A stretch of 64,000 nt of DNA from Onchidella celtica (Eukaryota > Mollusca > Gastropoda > Systellommatophora > Onchidiidae), in contig OZ007579.1 in the NCBI GenBank assembly GCA_963931925.1, positions 36,690,566 through 36,754,565 of the forward strand. The letters are read 5' to 3'. This document shows, piece after piece, positions 1-10,312 of the stretch (position 1 is the stretch's first letter; each line of letters begins with the position of its first letter). The notes beneath the pieces are model-generated. The model made no database searches and was not told the origin of the DNA. It was given only the letters and a program-made list of their open reading frames with translations. A program made the translations under genes and the position numbers.

Positions 1-2
1 AG

Positions 3-3000
3 TTTGACCGAGCAGGAGGGCTAGGTCGCGGTAATGGCCGGGGGCGAGTTGTGACCTTTGCCGATGACCGACGGCATAGGGACTTTAGTTCCGGTCGCGA
101 TGGGTCACGGGGACCCAGGCCTAGTACAGCACAGGGAGCGGAGTGCTGGACTTGCGGACGCGTGGGTCACTTTTCGCGCGAGTGTAGGGCCGCGAAGTGT
201 TGGAACTGCGGTAGAGCAGATCACATCAGCGTGAACTGCCCTGCAGGTAGGATAGCGGCGAGCGTGGACAGTAGCTCCAGTCCATGTTCCCCAAATAAAT
301 TTCATCATGCGGCTGCGTGTGTTACATCGGACAACGGAGGCGGACAGTATTCTAAGTGTCCCAGTTGTGAGAAGTTATTATCTTCCGGTGTTTTACCTTG
401 TGGGAGAAAGATCCCCGTTATAAATTCATGTCATACAGGAGGTGGTCTTAGGGTTTATCCGGGGTTTGTTGGGGACGAACCGGTCTCGGTTTTACGAGAT
501 ACAGGATCTACCGTTGTGGGAGTGCATAGGGATTGCATTCGGGATTCACAGCTTACAGGTGAGACTGTCCCGTGCATCCAATTTTCGGGGGCCATTGAGA
601 AATTACCCATGGCAAGAATAATGATAGATACACCTTTCCTTAGCGGGGAAGTCGAAGCAGTCGTTGGTTGTTTTCCAGGCGCCCAGCTCATCATTGGGAA
701 TGTATCACGGGTGGTTTCCCCTTCCGATGAGAACGTGCAAGCATGGTCGCAATCAAAAGGTATTGACTTTTGCGCCGCGGTCGAAACACGTCGACGGGTA
801 GCGGATAAAGATAAGATTAGACCTTTGGCGACGCCAGCGGTCAACCTAGATATCACGCCAGAGCGCTTGGCGAGATTACAAAGGGAGGACCCATCATTAA
901 ACCCATGCTTTGGGGAAGCGCGAACCGAGAAAACGAGGAGATATAAGAACGGGTCGTCCTCCTTTATTGTTCAGGCGGGCATTCTGTTCCGTAAGTATGT
1001 AACGGTGTCCTCAATTTTAAAGCAGGTCGTTGTGCCAGCGTTGCTGATCGCAACAGTATTGCACTTGGCACATGATGTCCCATTAGCGGGTCATATGGGG
1101 ATAGCTAGAACCAAAGAAAGGGTTCTTAAAAATTTTTACTGGCCATCGATCCACAGAGATGTGCAGGTCTATTGTAAGACGTGCAGTGCGTGCCAAAAGA
1201 CGACGCATAAGGGTCGTACACCCCAGGCTCCTCTTCAGAAGATCCCCACGGTCTCGGAACCGTTTAAAAAGGTCTCGATAGACCTTGTTGGCCCCATTCA
1301 CCCAGCGACCGATAGGGGGAATCGATTTTTCTTGACGGTCATATGTAATGCTACGAGATGGCCAGAGGCGGTTCCTCTGCGGACCATAACGTCTGAGGCA
1401 GTCGCGGAAGCGTTGTTTGCAATTTTCGCTAGGGTAGGAATACCAGAGCAAATTCTGTCTGATAGGGGCGCGCAATTTACGTCGCAGATGATGAAGGAAT
1501 TGTTCCGCTTATTCAGCATACAACCCATCACTACCACCCCTTATCATCCGCAGGCTAATGGCATGTGCGAGAGATTGAACTCGACGTTAAAGTCGATGCT
1601 GCGTAAGGTAGCTGCTGATCGCCCTAAAGATTGGGATAGATATATCCCTGCAGTGCTATTCGCGTACAGAGAGGTACGGCAGGAGTCAACGGGATTCTCG
1701 CCGTTCGAAATGATGTACGGTCGTAGTCCTAGGGGCCCAACTGATGTTCTTCGGGACATGATGACGTCGCCATCATCGGGAGACGATGAGCAGATTTCGG
1801 TGTTTCAGTACCTTGTTGATTTAAGAGAAAGACTATCTTCAGCGCGCACTATAGCAGAAGAAGCTTCGGGTATCGCTTCGAAAAGAGCAAAAGACTATAA
1901 AGATAGAGGTTCCAAACTGAGAATTTTTAAGCCAGGAGACAAGGTTCTGTTGTTGTTACCTACGGACCATAATAAGTTATTGATGACATGGAAAGGCCCT
2001 TATGTTATTGAGCGAGTAGTTTCAAAGGTAGATTACGCTATCCACATTGATGGAGCGAGTAAGGTTTTCCATGTAAACATGCTACAGAGATTTTATGAGA
2101 GACCACAGTATCTGTGTGCACAGACAAGACCAGAGGAGAGTGTCTTCTCTATTGCTTGTACGGGGGTCGTAGACCAGTTGGACTGTGACGTAAGCGACAC
2201 CGAGGCGCAGGAAGAGTTACAAATTCAATTGCCGGAGTTAACTGCGACACAAGGTTACAGGGACGTAAAAATTAACCCTGACCTTACGAGTTCAAGGAGT
2301 AGGGAACTTGAGACCCTATTAGCGTCATTTCCGGATGTTGTTACGGATTTGCCGGGTCGCACTACGGTGATCCAGCACCAAATAAAGTTGACTTCGGATA
2401 AGCCAGTATTTCTTAGACCGTATCCGCTGCCTTTTTCTTCGAGAGATAGAGTCATAAAGGAAGTTGAGTCAATGTTGAAGTTAGATGTGATAGAACCATC
2501 AACATCGCCGTATTCATCACCCATCGTCCTCGTGAAAAAACTTGATGGATCGGTGCGGTTCTGTATTGATTTTCGAAGATTGAACACTATTACGGTAGGC
2601 GATAGGGAGCCTATCCCGTTTCAGGAGGAATTAATAGCTTCATTGGCCGGGTCCACGTGGTTTTCCAAGATAGATTTGACGAAAGGGTATTGGGAAATCC
2701 CGCTTACTGAGGAGTCTAAACAATACACGGCGTTCCAAACGCCCATGTCATTATTCCAATTTAAGGTCATGCCATTTGGGTTGGTAAACGCGCCAGCGAC
2801 GTTCGCACGATTAATGAGACTAGTGTTGAAGGACATACCTAATGTCGTGTCATTCTTTGACGATATAGCATGTCATACGTCGACATGGTCTGATCATATT
2901 CAGACACTAACAGTAATTTTTCAACGATTACGCCAGTTTGGGCTAACTGCTAAACCCGCAAAGATGGATTTGGCATGTCCAGAGATAATATTCTTAGGAC

Positions 3001-3653
3001 ATATCGTGGGTAGAGGTGTTCAGAGACCTGAAGTAACAAAAATTGACAAGTTAGTAGGGTTGCAAATCCCTAAAACAAAGAAACAAGTCAGAAGCTTAGT
3101 GGGAATTTTAAATTATTACAGAAAGTTCATTCCAAATTTTTCCTCCTTGTCATCTTCTCTTACTGACCTTACTAAGAAGGGACAACCCGATAAGGTCCAG
3201 TGGACGTCTGAATGTCAGACATCATTTGATAATTTGGTGACAGCATTATCATCGTCACCCATTTTGATATTACCCGATTTTCGATCTAATTTTATCCTCA
3301 GAACGGATGCGTCGGACTCTGGTGTCGGCGCTTGTCTTCTACAGGAGAAGAACGAATGTCTCCATCCTGTATGTTATGTCAGTAGGAAGTTATTGCAGAG
3401 AGAAAGAAAGTATTCTGTGATAGAGCGTGAGTGTCTTGCCATTGTCTGGTCCGTCCAGAAACTAGGACGTTATCTCATGGGACGAGAATTTTATATCCAG
3501 ACAGACCACAAGCCACTGACATTTTTGTCGAAGAATCGTTCGTCCAGCCCACGCTTGTCTAGATGGGCATTGGCTTTGCAGCCGTATACCTTCGTTATTC
3601 AACCAATTCCAGGAACCAGCAATCATATCGCCGACTACCTTAGTCGAGCCTAG
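3..3653 (+). CDS. Gmr1-like retrotransposon gag(C-term)-PR-IN-RT-RNaseH polyprotein, 5' end outside window
   Basis: The reading frame is open from the window edge to the TAG at 3651-3653, so gag continues upstream. Residues are counted from the GTG at 51, which is not a proven start. Two CCHC zinc knuckles (C32-C45, C50-C63) follow an RG-rich stretch. An aspartic protease motif D-T-G is at 150. Integrase comes next, with an HHCC finger and DD35E residues D411, D471 and E507, then a GPY-type tail (WKGPY). Reverse transcriptase follows (KIDLTKGYW; active site FFDD at 935-938) and then RNase H (TDASD, ERECLA, TDHKPL, ADYLSR). Integrase before RT is the Ty1/copia order on a Ty3/gypsy-type protein, the hallmark of Gmr1-like elements. 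No frameshift or stop is seen in 1.2 kb of codons, so it looks recently active. Confidence 0.93.
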   Translation, partial: FDRAGGLGRGNGRGRVVTFADDRRHRDFSSGRDGSRGPRPSTAQGAECWTCGRVGHFSRECRAAKCWNCGRADHISVNCPAGRIAASVDSSSSPCSPNKFHHAAACVTSDNGGGQYSKCPSCEKLLSSGVLPCGRKIPVINSCHTGGGLRVYPGFVGDEPVSVLRDTGSTVVGVHRDCIRDSQLTGETVPCIQFSGAIEKLPMARIMIDTPFLSGEVEAVVGCFPGAQLIIGNVSRVVSPSDENVQAWSQSKGIDFCAAVETRRRVADKDKIRPLATPAVNLDITPERLARLQREDPSLNPCFGEARTEKTRRYKNGSSSFIVQAGILFRKYVTVSSILKQVVVPALLIATVLHLAHDVPLAGHMGIARTKERVLKNFYWPSIHRDVQVYCKTCSACQKTTHKGRTPQAPLQKIPTVSEPFKKVSIDLVGPIHPATDRGNRFFLTVICNATRWPEAVPLRTITSEAVAEALFAIFARVGIPEQILSDRGAQFTSQMMKELFRLFSIQPITTTPYHPQANGMCERLNSTLKSMLRKVAADRPKDWDRYIPAVLFAYREVRQESTGFSPFEMMYGRSPRGPTDVLRDMMTSPSSGDDEQISVFQYLVDLRERLSSARTIAEEASGIASKRAKDYKDRGSKLRIFKPGDKVLLLLPTDHNKLLMTWKGPYVIERVVSKVDYAIHIDGASKVFHVNMLQRFYERPQYLCAQTRPEESVFSIACTGVVDQLDCDVSDTEAQEELQIQLPELTATQGYRDVKINPDLTSSRSRELETLLASFPDVVTDLPGRTTVIQHQIKLTSDKPVFLRPYPLPFSSRDRVIKEVESMLKLDVIEPSTSPYSSPIVLVKKLDGSVRFCIDFRRLNTITVGDREPIPFQEELIASLAGSTWFSKIDLTKGYWEIPLTEESKQYTAFQTPMSLFQFKVMPFGLVNAPATFARLMRLVLKDIPNVVSFFDDIACHTSTWSDHIQTLTVIFQRLRQFGLTAKPAKMDLACPEIIFLGHIVGRGVQRPEVTKIDKLVGLQIPKTKKQVRSLVGILNYYRKFIPNFSSLSSSLTDLTKKGQPDKVQWTSECQTSFDNLVTALSSSPILILPDFRSNFILRTDASDSGVGACLLQEKNECLHPVCYVSRKLLQRERKYSVIERECLAIVWSVQKLGRYLMGREFYIQTDHKPLTFLSKNRSSSPRLSRWALALQPYTFVIQPIPGTSNHIADYLSRA

Positions 3654-3995
3654 GGCAAGATTTCAGGAGCTTATACATCGGAGGATAGGAACATTGACAG
3701 GATCTGTGTGAATGAGTCGACTTTAAAATATTGACATTATAAATATGATATGAAGAATGGTTGATAGGTTGAGTGGTTGTTGATTCTGTATTAAGTATTG
3801 TGATTAGTTAGCTATTCATGATGTGACACATATATGCATATTGCAGGCCATATTGATCCCCATATTTTCCCCTGATTTCGGTATTCTATATACTAGGGGA
3901 ACTGCTAGGTCAGTTTTTTTAGTGTAGGTATTGCTCACGCTCACTCGTTGACAGTCATCTTGATGCGATTTGAAATTAATTGCATTAATTTTTTT

Positions 3996-4007
3996 GGGGT
4001 GGGGGAT
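3996..4007 (+). other. Polypurine tract of the first Gmr1-like element
   Basis: The tract GGGGTGGGGGAT lies three bases before the LTR start, where plus-strand priming occurs in LTR retrotransposons. The same 12-base core precedes the 3' LTR of the second element (14709-14720, minus strand). The 356 bases from the pol stop to the LTR (3654-4009) contain nothing else I recognise. Confidence 0.75.
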
Positions 4008-4009
4008 GA

Positions 4010-5248
4010 TGTCACGAGTGGAGTGAGTGCAATTAAGGGGATTGCTACAGAGCGGGTGTAGAATAAGAAGAGCTCACGACAGACGGATAGGAAAAGACGT
4101 GAAAGGGGAAGAGTAAAAATAACTCATGCAGACAAGTGGGAAAAGCGTGCGTGTATGAGTGGTGGGGAAGTCTGAATGAGGCGAAAGCGCTGGATTACTA
4201 TCACTGCAAGTTAGAAGGTCCGACGGAGCGGACCTGTGAATAAGAGCCCAGCGGGCGGACATAAGTGAAAGCAGTCGGGAGACGGATGAGTGTTGTTCCA
4301 GTAATGACTGGTATGTAGAACGTTGATTGATTATTATGATTGATGTATTATATTATATTCGTCTATTACCATGATGTGAATAAGTATATGTGAGGAATGT
4401 GGAAGTCCTTGATATTGGATATAGCAATGTGCGCCACGAGCGATAGATGAAAGTGAGTTCATGGATTTGTAGCGCGAGTGAGTAGTGTGTACTCCGATGG
4501 AGGTGTGTTACCGTAAGATGTGTGGTGAGTGAAAGGTGAACTAGTGTGTGTACGCTTCATGGATTGTAAGGAGAGGTGGAGCGAATAGAAATGGTAGGGT
4601 ATTATACCAATGTAATGTTATTCTTGTAGGTGTCGGGGACGGGCCGCAGAGCCACCTCGATGAGCACAGGGGATAGGCCAGCCTAGGGCCGGAGGCCACA
4701 CATAGGCCAGAAGTGAGGCTGTCAGTACCGGACAGTAGAGGCACAGAAAGTCGTGGCAGTCAGGCCACGGACAGGGACGTAGATATGAGAGTGAATGAGA
4801 TACTATATTGTTGCCATGTTGATAGGCTAGTGAACTGATACTATGTTGTTGCCATGTTGATGGCTATGGAAATAATAATGTGTTAGTGCCCTGCTGAGGT
4901 GCTAGGGGAGTGCTAAGGTGTATGACAATAGGGAGGGGATATTGAGAGACTGCGGTGCCAGTAAATTATTAATGTGCCCTTAAGACCCTGAGAGGAGAGG
5001 CTGAGGCCGAAGTGCCTTTAGGAGTAACTACCGGATCGTGGATCCGAGGAAGAGTGCATGTGAGAATAAGGCCGTTGTACGGCAGTTCATTTCAATAATA
5101 TAATGTATGTAATTGCGCTATTATATGTATAATTATGTCTAATAAATGTGTGAGTCTGATGGGCTGTTTTGTTAAGTGTTAAACTTGTTTGTTCGTGATT
5201 GTCGTCCTGTCATAAACTATTACATCTCCCAGTCTGGGATTTGTGACA
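4010..5248 (+). repeat. 3' LTR of the first Gmr1-like element
   Basis: It begins TGTCACGAG and ends TTTGTGACA, giving a terminal inverted repeat TGTCAC/GTGACA. It follows the polypurine tract directly and is 1239 bp long. An AATAAA signal lies at 5141-5146, near the 3' end. The solo LTR at 37568-38648 aligns along most of its length, including matching ends and matching AATAAATGTGTGAG context. The partner 5' LTR is outside the window, so the target duplication cannot be checked. Confidence 0.88.
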
Positions 5249-6140
5249 CATATATCAAGTGGTCAAGTTTATATCGAGTCATAATCATTAGGTAAGATAT
5301 GCTTAGAATATGATGTATATACTTTTTTTGTCTAAATGATGTGTGCGGTATAAGTTTGATTTCTTCAAACACTTGAACCGAACCGAATGTTATTCAAGCG
5401 AAATGAATTTGTTCTGACTTAATGCTGGGCTAAAGGCAAAAGAACTGATGGGGAGGGGTGGTGTGTGTCTATTGTGGGGGGAGGGGGGGGCAGAAGAGGT
5501 AAAGTAGCGGGAAGAATGGAAGGGAGGGAAAGAGAGTCTGGCTCAAGACTTGTTCTTGCTGCGTTCGTGATCACAGTCACGTATTTTATATCATCTGTGA
5601 CAAGGTGTAAAGTGAACATTTCAGTCATCAAAATAAGTTCCACAGACTTTATATCATCGGGGATTTTGACCGGGGGAAGGTAGGGGTGAATAGAGAAATA
5701 GTCTGGGTAGAGACTGGACGCTGGTCAGAATAAAGCAGGGTGGGGGGGGGGGGCGTGGGGTGGAGGGGTGGAGTGAAGGACATCAAGAAATCTCACCAGT
5801 CATTGGTCAGCTGTATAAATGGCGGGGTGCTGGGAGGGGCAAAGGGAGGTGGCCAGACGTCAGGCGGGTGTCCCCGATTTAAGGTATAAATAGATCAATG
5901 TCCAGCTATCAGATCAAATCGGTTCCACTTGCCCTCCTGTGGGACATCTTCAAGCTTTGACCAGTTTGTACTGCCAAGACCTAGCCGTTTGAGTGAGTAC
6001 ATTAATTGTCACATATCACAAGGGCATTTCCCTGCAGATACCTATTCTGAGTAAGTAAATAAACCTGTGTGTTGTGTCCTGAATGTGGTCTGTATGCAGA
6101 GGCGTATCTACTGTGAAGCAAATGAAGCTTAAACTTCAGA
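5249..6140. other. Noncoding stretch with promoter-like and poly(A)-like signals, origin unclear
   Basis: No protein is recognised. It contains G-rich tracts, a TATA box (5885-5892), a TCAGAT initiator-like site near 5909, a GTGAGTAC donor-like site near 5993 and an AATAAA near 6057. That order of TATA, short transcribed part and poly(A) signal would fit either a decayed LTR or the first noncoding exon of a gene. No paired LTR was found. Confidence 0.35.
5885..5892 (+). promoter_or_regulatory. TATA box candidate
   Basis: TATAAATA, with the initiator-like TCAGAT about 26 bases downstream. It could serve a retroelement LTR or a host transcript. The signal-peptide exon at 8950 is the nearest downstream plus-strand gene, but no splice link can be shown. 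Confidence 0.35.
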
Positions 6141-6228
6141 GTCCTTAATCCCGGAGGGGGACTGCAGAAACTTCTTTTTTAATAGTAAATTTTGGATGTC
6201 GCTCTGTTGCTGTTTGCGAAGGGACCCA

Positions 6229-6441
6229 ATAACAGTTCAACTCACTGAAGTTCCCATACCAGTTCAACTCACTGAAGTTCCCATAACAGTTCAACTCACT
6301 GAAGTTCCCATAACAGTTCAACTCACTGAAGTTCCCATAACAGTTCAACTCACTGAAGGTCCCATAACAGTTCAACTCACTGAAGTTCCCACAACAGTTC
6401 AACTCACTGAAGTTCCCATAACAGTTCAACTCACTGAAGTT
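6229..6441 (+). repeat. 27-bp tandem repeat, about 8 copies
   Basis: The unit starts AGTTCAACTCACTGAAG and is repeated about eight times with few changes. Because 27 is a multiple of three, frames stay open on both strands (plus: repeated VQLTE; minus: repeated NFSELN). No start context, splice site or domain supports coding, so I treat it as a minisatellite. Confidence 0.85.
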
Positions 6442-6489
6442 CAAGCTTCAGGAGCCCAGAACTGTAGGTCCTCCACTGTTTGTGTGTAA

Positions 6490-7105
6490 GCGAATGGTAT
6501 GTTTATCTACTAATTTTTGTCTGGACGCTGTGCGCACACGGTGAGGTTCCATTTGTCAGTGATCATTTTTATCTTAAGTTTTTCATGGTTAGCCCCCGTC
6601 GTCAGTTTTTTGTCTACGAGAACGTTATAATAATTATCTTAATTTTTTCTTTATTTATTTATACGTTTTGCTTACTTGTGTGTGGTTTTTGCGTTGTTAT
6701 TCTTTTTCTTCCAGATTTATTATTCGTCCCTTTTATCCTGATTTTTCCTTAATTTTATTTTATCGTGATTTTGATGATGCAGCCGTTTTTTTTTTTGTTT
6801 TTTTAAATTTCAGCCGATTTATCATTTCGTTTCTGTATATATTTATTGATTTACTCCCTTTATTTATTTATTTACTTATTTATTCACTTTCATTTATTTA
6901 TTTATTTTATTTATTTGTAAATTTTGTGTGCTCTTGGGTATAGACCTGTTGTCTAACTTTTCCTGTTGTGTTTCCTTCACCACTGTCGTTATCATCATCG
7001 TTTCTTTCTTTATGCTGGGTTGTTGTTTTTTCACATCCAATTAACATTTTTTCTTCATCGTCTTTTTCCCAAACTTTTAATTCTTCTCCCTATTTCCACG
7101 CCCAC
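6490..7105. other. T-rich noncoding stretch
   Basis: Pyrimidine-rich and AT-rich, with TTTATTTA simple sequence near 6840-6920. I see no gene or element ends. Confidence 0.6.
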
Positions 7106-7263
<158 letters not shown>

Positions 7264-8949
7264 TTTCTCTCCGGTAAGGTCTGCGATAACACCAGTTTCT
7301 GCTATTTTTGTATGGTGGTTTCTGTGATTTAACTAAATCGACAACCATCCTGTGGATGTTTTTGACACATTTCCTTTTGATTTCATTTTCATTATACTAG
7401 ATCTAGAATGACCTTAATATCCTGTTCCTCCGACCCTGATGTTAAAACCCTCAATCGGACAGCGCGAAACTTGTTCCAGTTCATTAAATGCGCGCACACA
7501 AAAACGAACAAACAAAAAATGGTTTACGCTTCGCGGGTTTCGTTCTTGCTGTTCCTCATACAAAGGACGTGATGACTTTATATTCACTTTGGGCTGTTTT
7601 CTTCATCAGTGAAATAAAATTCATAACTTTGGCGACCAGTTTAATCACTGATACTCTGCTGCCTAGTCAATATAAACTATATGATACTATCCTCATTTTG
7701 AAATATGTGTGGCTATCCATTTTTAATTTTTTTTTTTTTTTACATAGGGTCAGCCAAAAGAGTGTAAAAACTGTCAATGTTCAAGTGAAAGTAAGCAATT
7801 CCTTCTATTTGTTTCAACATTGCAGCTTTGTACTGTAAAATCAGTTACCGGTGTCAGCGATAATGTAGAAGCTTGATAATGTAAATAAAATGAACCACTT
7901 GGGAATATCGCAGGTCGCGTCATTATATGTGAGAAGGACTTAATTTAAAATAAAATAAGTGGAGGAAAAAAGTTTACTCAATATGAGCTCCTAATCTTAA
8001 TTTTACGCATTATTTTTTAGTCATATGATGGGGGTTTCGGGGGGGGGGGGGGAGTGAGATAAGGTTTATCACGGATAATGTCCTGTGTCTCTTCTTATAC
8101 CGTTTTTTTTTTTTTTTTCGTTCGCTTGTCATAATAATATAGTTCGCGACTTCAGTTCTCGTTACACTTGTTCGACCTCCACTTTCTTAAAGAAAAGTTG
8201 GAGATGTTTTAATATGTATGAGGTATAATAACAAATGTACTCTTTGACGCTTGTTTTAAAATGCATTGTGGCACCTATCAAGTTATTTCATAGATCTGAT
8301 TTATTCTAACGCCTTGTCATAATACTAAAGCTGCAAACGTATTAACGTCGAATTTCTCAGCTGTGAAAAAAAAAATGGAATTGGAACAAATAAGAACTGA
8401 GGTCGCGAGCTGCGCCATGTCGTGATCAGGCCAGCCAAATGTCACCTAAGATACTAGAAATGATAAGATGAGACAGTCTTTTTCGCACTACTAAAGAAAA
8501 AACGTGCACACAATTTGCGTGTTGATCAGGGACGGGGCCCATGGTGCATAGTATGAAAAGAAGACTTGATATAGGTAAAATTTTTGCTGCAAAATTGTGA
8601 CAGTGCTACTGCGACTAAAAAAAAAATAAAAAATAGCCAGTTTTCCCCACAGCGATTGAGGTTATAATTCCACAATAAGTGTCGCCAATTAAGGCCTATA
8701 ACGATAGCTGACAAAAAACAAAAGTCAATATTTTCCCTATTTGGCTTTGTAAAATACGGCACTTTTCATGACTTCCGGGCGTTTGCCGCTAGGTGGCGGT
8801 GAGAAATCTGTGCACTCTAAAAACACTAGCTGTCTTATGTTATCAAATCTAGTAGCTTTGATGTAATATAACAACATATTAATTTGTAGTGGTTTCAATA
8901 AACAATTCATAGACACACTCTGAGGACTAGAAGTGAAAGAAACAAAGCC
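7264..8949. other. No recognised gene or complete element
   Basis: AT-rich sequence with homopolymers (G run near 8040, T runs near 7728 and 8104). The last 60 bases would be the 5' untranslated part of the signal-peptide exon. Nothing else could be assigned. Confidence 0.5.
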
Positions 8950-9091
8950 ATGCTGATGACGCCCTCACGTATACTGCTGGCCACAGCTTTCCTATACCTG
9001 CTCAATTCTGTCAGCTCTCAGGGGTTACGCGGGTTTGGTGTCTTTGGTAATGGTGTGTGTAATAGACTGCGGAACACATTTATTGCTCAGG
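8950..9091 (+). CDS. Signal-peptide first coding exon of a secreted cysteine-rich protein
   Basis: ATG at 8950 opens 47 codons plus one base, then a strong donor (G|GTAAGT at 9092). The N-terminus is a convincing signal peptide: a short polar start, the hydrophobic core ILLATAFLYLL, and a small-residue cleavage region SVSSQ near residue 24. The mature part begins GLRGFGVFGNGVC. The exon ends in phase 1, and the next two exons begin with the two complementary bases. I recognise no family. The chain of symmetric phase-1 exons and regular cysteines argues for a secreted modular protein. The product of the spliced exons is inferred; no transcript was available. Confidence 0.65.
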
Positions 9092-9094
9092 GTA

Positions 9095-9472
9095 AGTGGT
9101 GAGGTTGTTGTAGTAGTGGTGGTGGTGATTGTGGAAGTGGTGTGATAGAGATGGTGATTGTAATGATGGGGATGGTGGTGGTGGGAATGGTGATGGTAGT
9201 TGTGGTGGTGCTGGTGGTTGTAGCAGTGATGGGATAGAGATGGTGATTGTGATGGTGGTGGGGAGATGGAAGTAGTTGCACTGACTGTAGTTGTGATTGT
9301 GGTAGTGGTAGTTGTAGTAGTGATGGCTGTGATAGAGATGGTGATTGTGGTGGTGGTGATGATGGTGGTAGTTGTGGTAGCGATGTGATAGGGATGGTGA
9401 TTGTGGTGGTGGTGATGATGGTGGTAGTTGTGGTAGGGATGTGATAGAGATGGTGATTGTGGTGGTGGTATA
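9095..9472 (+). repeat. GGT/GAT-rich minisatellite in intron 1
   Basis: Irregular GTGGTGGTGATGATGG-type sequence. Near 9365-9472 it becomes regular with a period of about 56 bp. The His/Thr-rich reading frames on the minus strand are a by-product of the repeat. Confidence 0.85.
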
Positions 9473-9482
9473 AGCTCCAGGT

Positions 9483-9902
9483 CAGTGGTTCTCAACCTGG
9501 GAGATATCGCCCTCCCCCCACCCCCATCCCGGGACGAATTTGATTTGCAGGAGGAGGGGGGGGTCAAAAATGAAGAAAGAGGGAGGGGGCGAAAACATGA
9601 ACGGAGGAGGAGTTGGGAGGCAAATACAGATCAGTCATTGACTTGTTCAACAGTCTTCAACCCTCTAGGTGGATTTTATGAACAGAAAAGTCCTGCTTTT
9701 GTGTGTGTGTGCATTTGATAAAGAAAGCTTTCTGTTTGGTAATGAATAATCAATACGCTTGTAGTCATTAATAAGGCTTTGAAAAACTTAAAATCATAAC
9801 TTGTGTGTAGTCTTCTCTTCTTGTGATATGTATCTGCTGGGCGATGAAAGTAACTTAGGACCCTAAGGGGGCAACTGCCCTGAAAAGGATTGAGAACCAC
9901 TG
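9483..9902. mobile_element. Nonautonomous hAT-like element, 420 bp
   Basis: It starts CAGTGGTTCTCAACC and ends in the inverted copy TTGAGAACCACTG, a typical hAT-type end. The flanking octamers CTCCAGGT and CTGTAGAT match at five of eight positions, consistent with an aged 8-bp target duplication. It has no transposase and lies in intron 1 of the cysteine-rich gene. Confidence 0.72.
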
Positions 9903-9943
9903 CTGTAGATGATGTGGTAAAGTTTATGACTGTATCATTTCAG

Positions 9944-10039
9944 GATGTTTACAGCAAGAGAGTCCAAGATGTGGCCTAATTGTCTTCCGTCTGACGACAA
10001 GGGGAATTCTCACCAAGAAGCCTCGTTGTGACTTCTTAC
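9944..10039 (+). CDS. Second exon of the secreted cysteine-rich gene (phase 1-1)
   Basis: The acceptor TTTCAG|GA and donor TTAC|GTAAGG bound 96 bases, an exact multiple of three. Joined to the first exon it keeps the frame and puts a Cys right after the junction. The 32 residues contain three Cys (C-x7-C-x19-C) and many basic residues. The first and second modules differ from the six-Cys modules further right. I recognise no domain. Confidence 0.5.
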
Positions 10040-10312
10040 GTAAGGGAGTACAAACAATAATAGTAGACTTGATAGTCCGCATCTTTTACCCATCTGCATG
10101 CTGCATACAAGGACCTAGAATTAGACTTCTGTACATTTTTATATCACTCGTGGACAGAAACCTTGAGATGTCTTAGTGCAATTTCTAGAACCATTTTCTG
10201 AATCTGTATATCTCTTAAAAGTGATACATAAATTTCATACCGTATTTAAGTGCACTGCAATTTTGCTACTCTCCAGCTCACAAGGATAACATAAATTTTT
10301 ACTGAGGTTCCG
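10040..10312. other. Intron 2, left part
   Basis: Intron sequence if the exon calls are right; no other feature seen. A candidate solo LTR follows. Confidence 0.4.

Noticed and set aside
9025-9567. Thr/His-rich minus-strand frame of 180 codons
   Set aside because: It is the GGT/GAT minisatellite read backwards, running into a hAT-like element.
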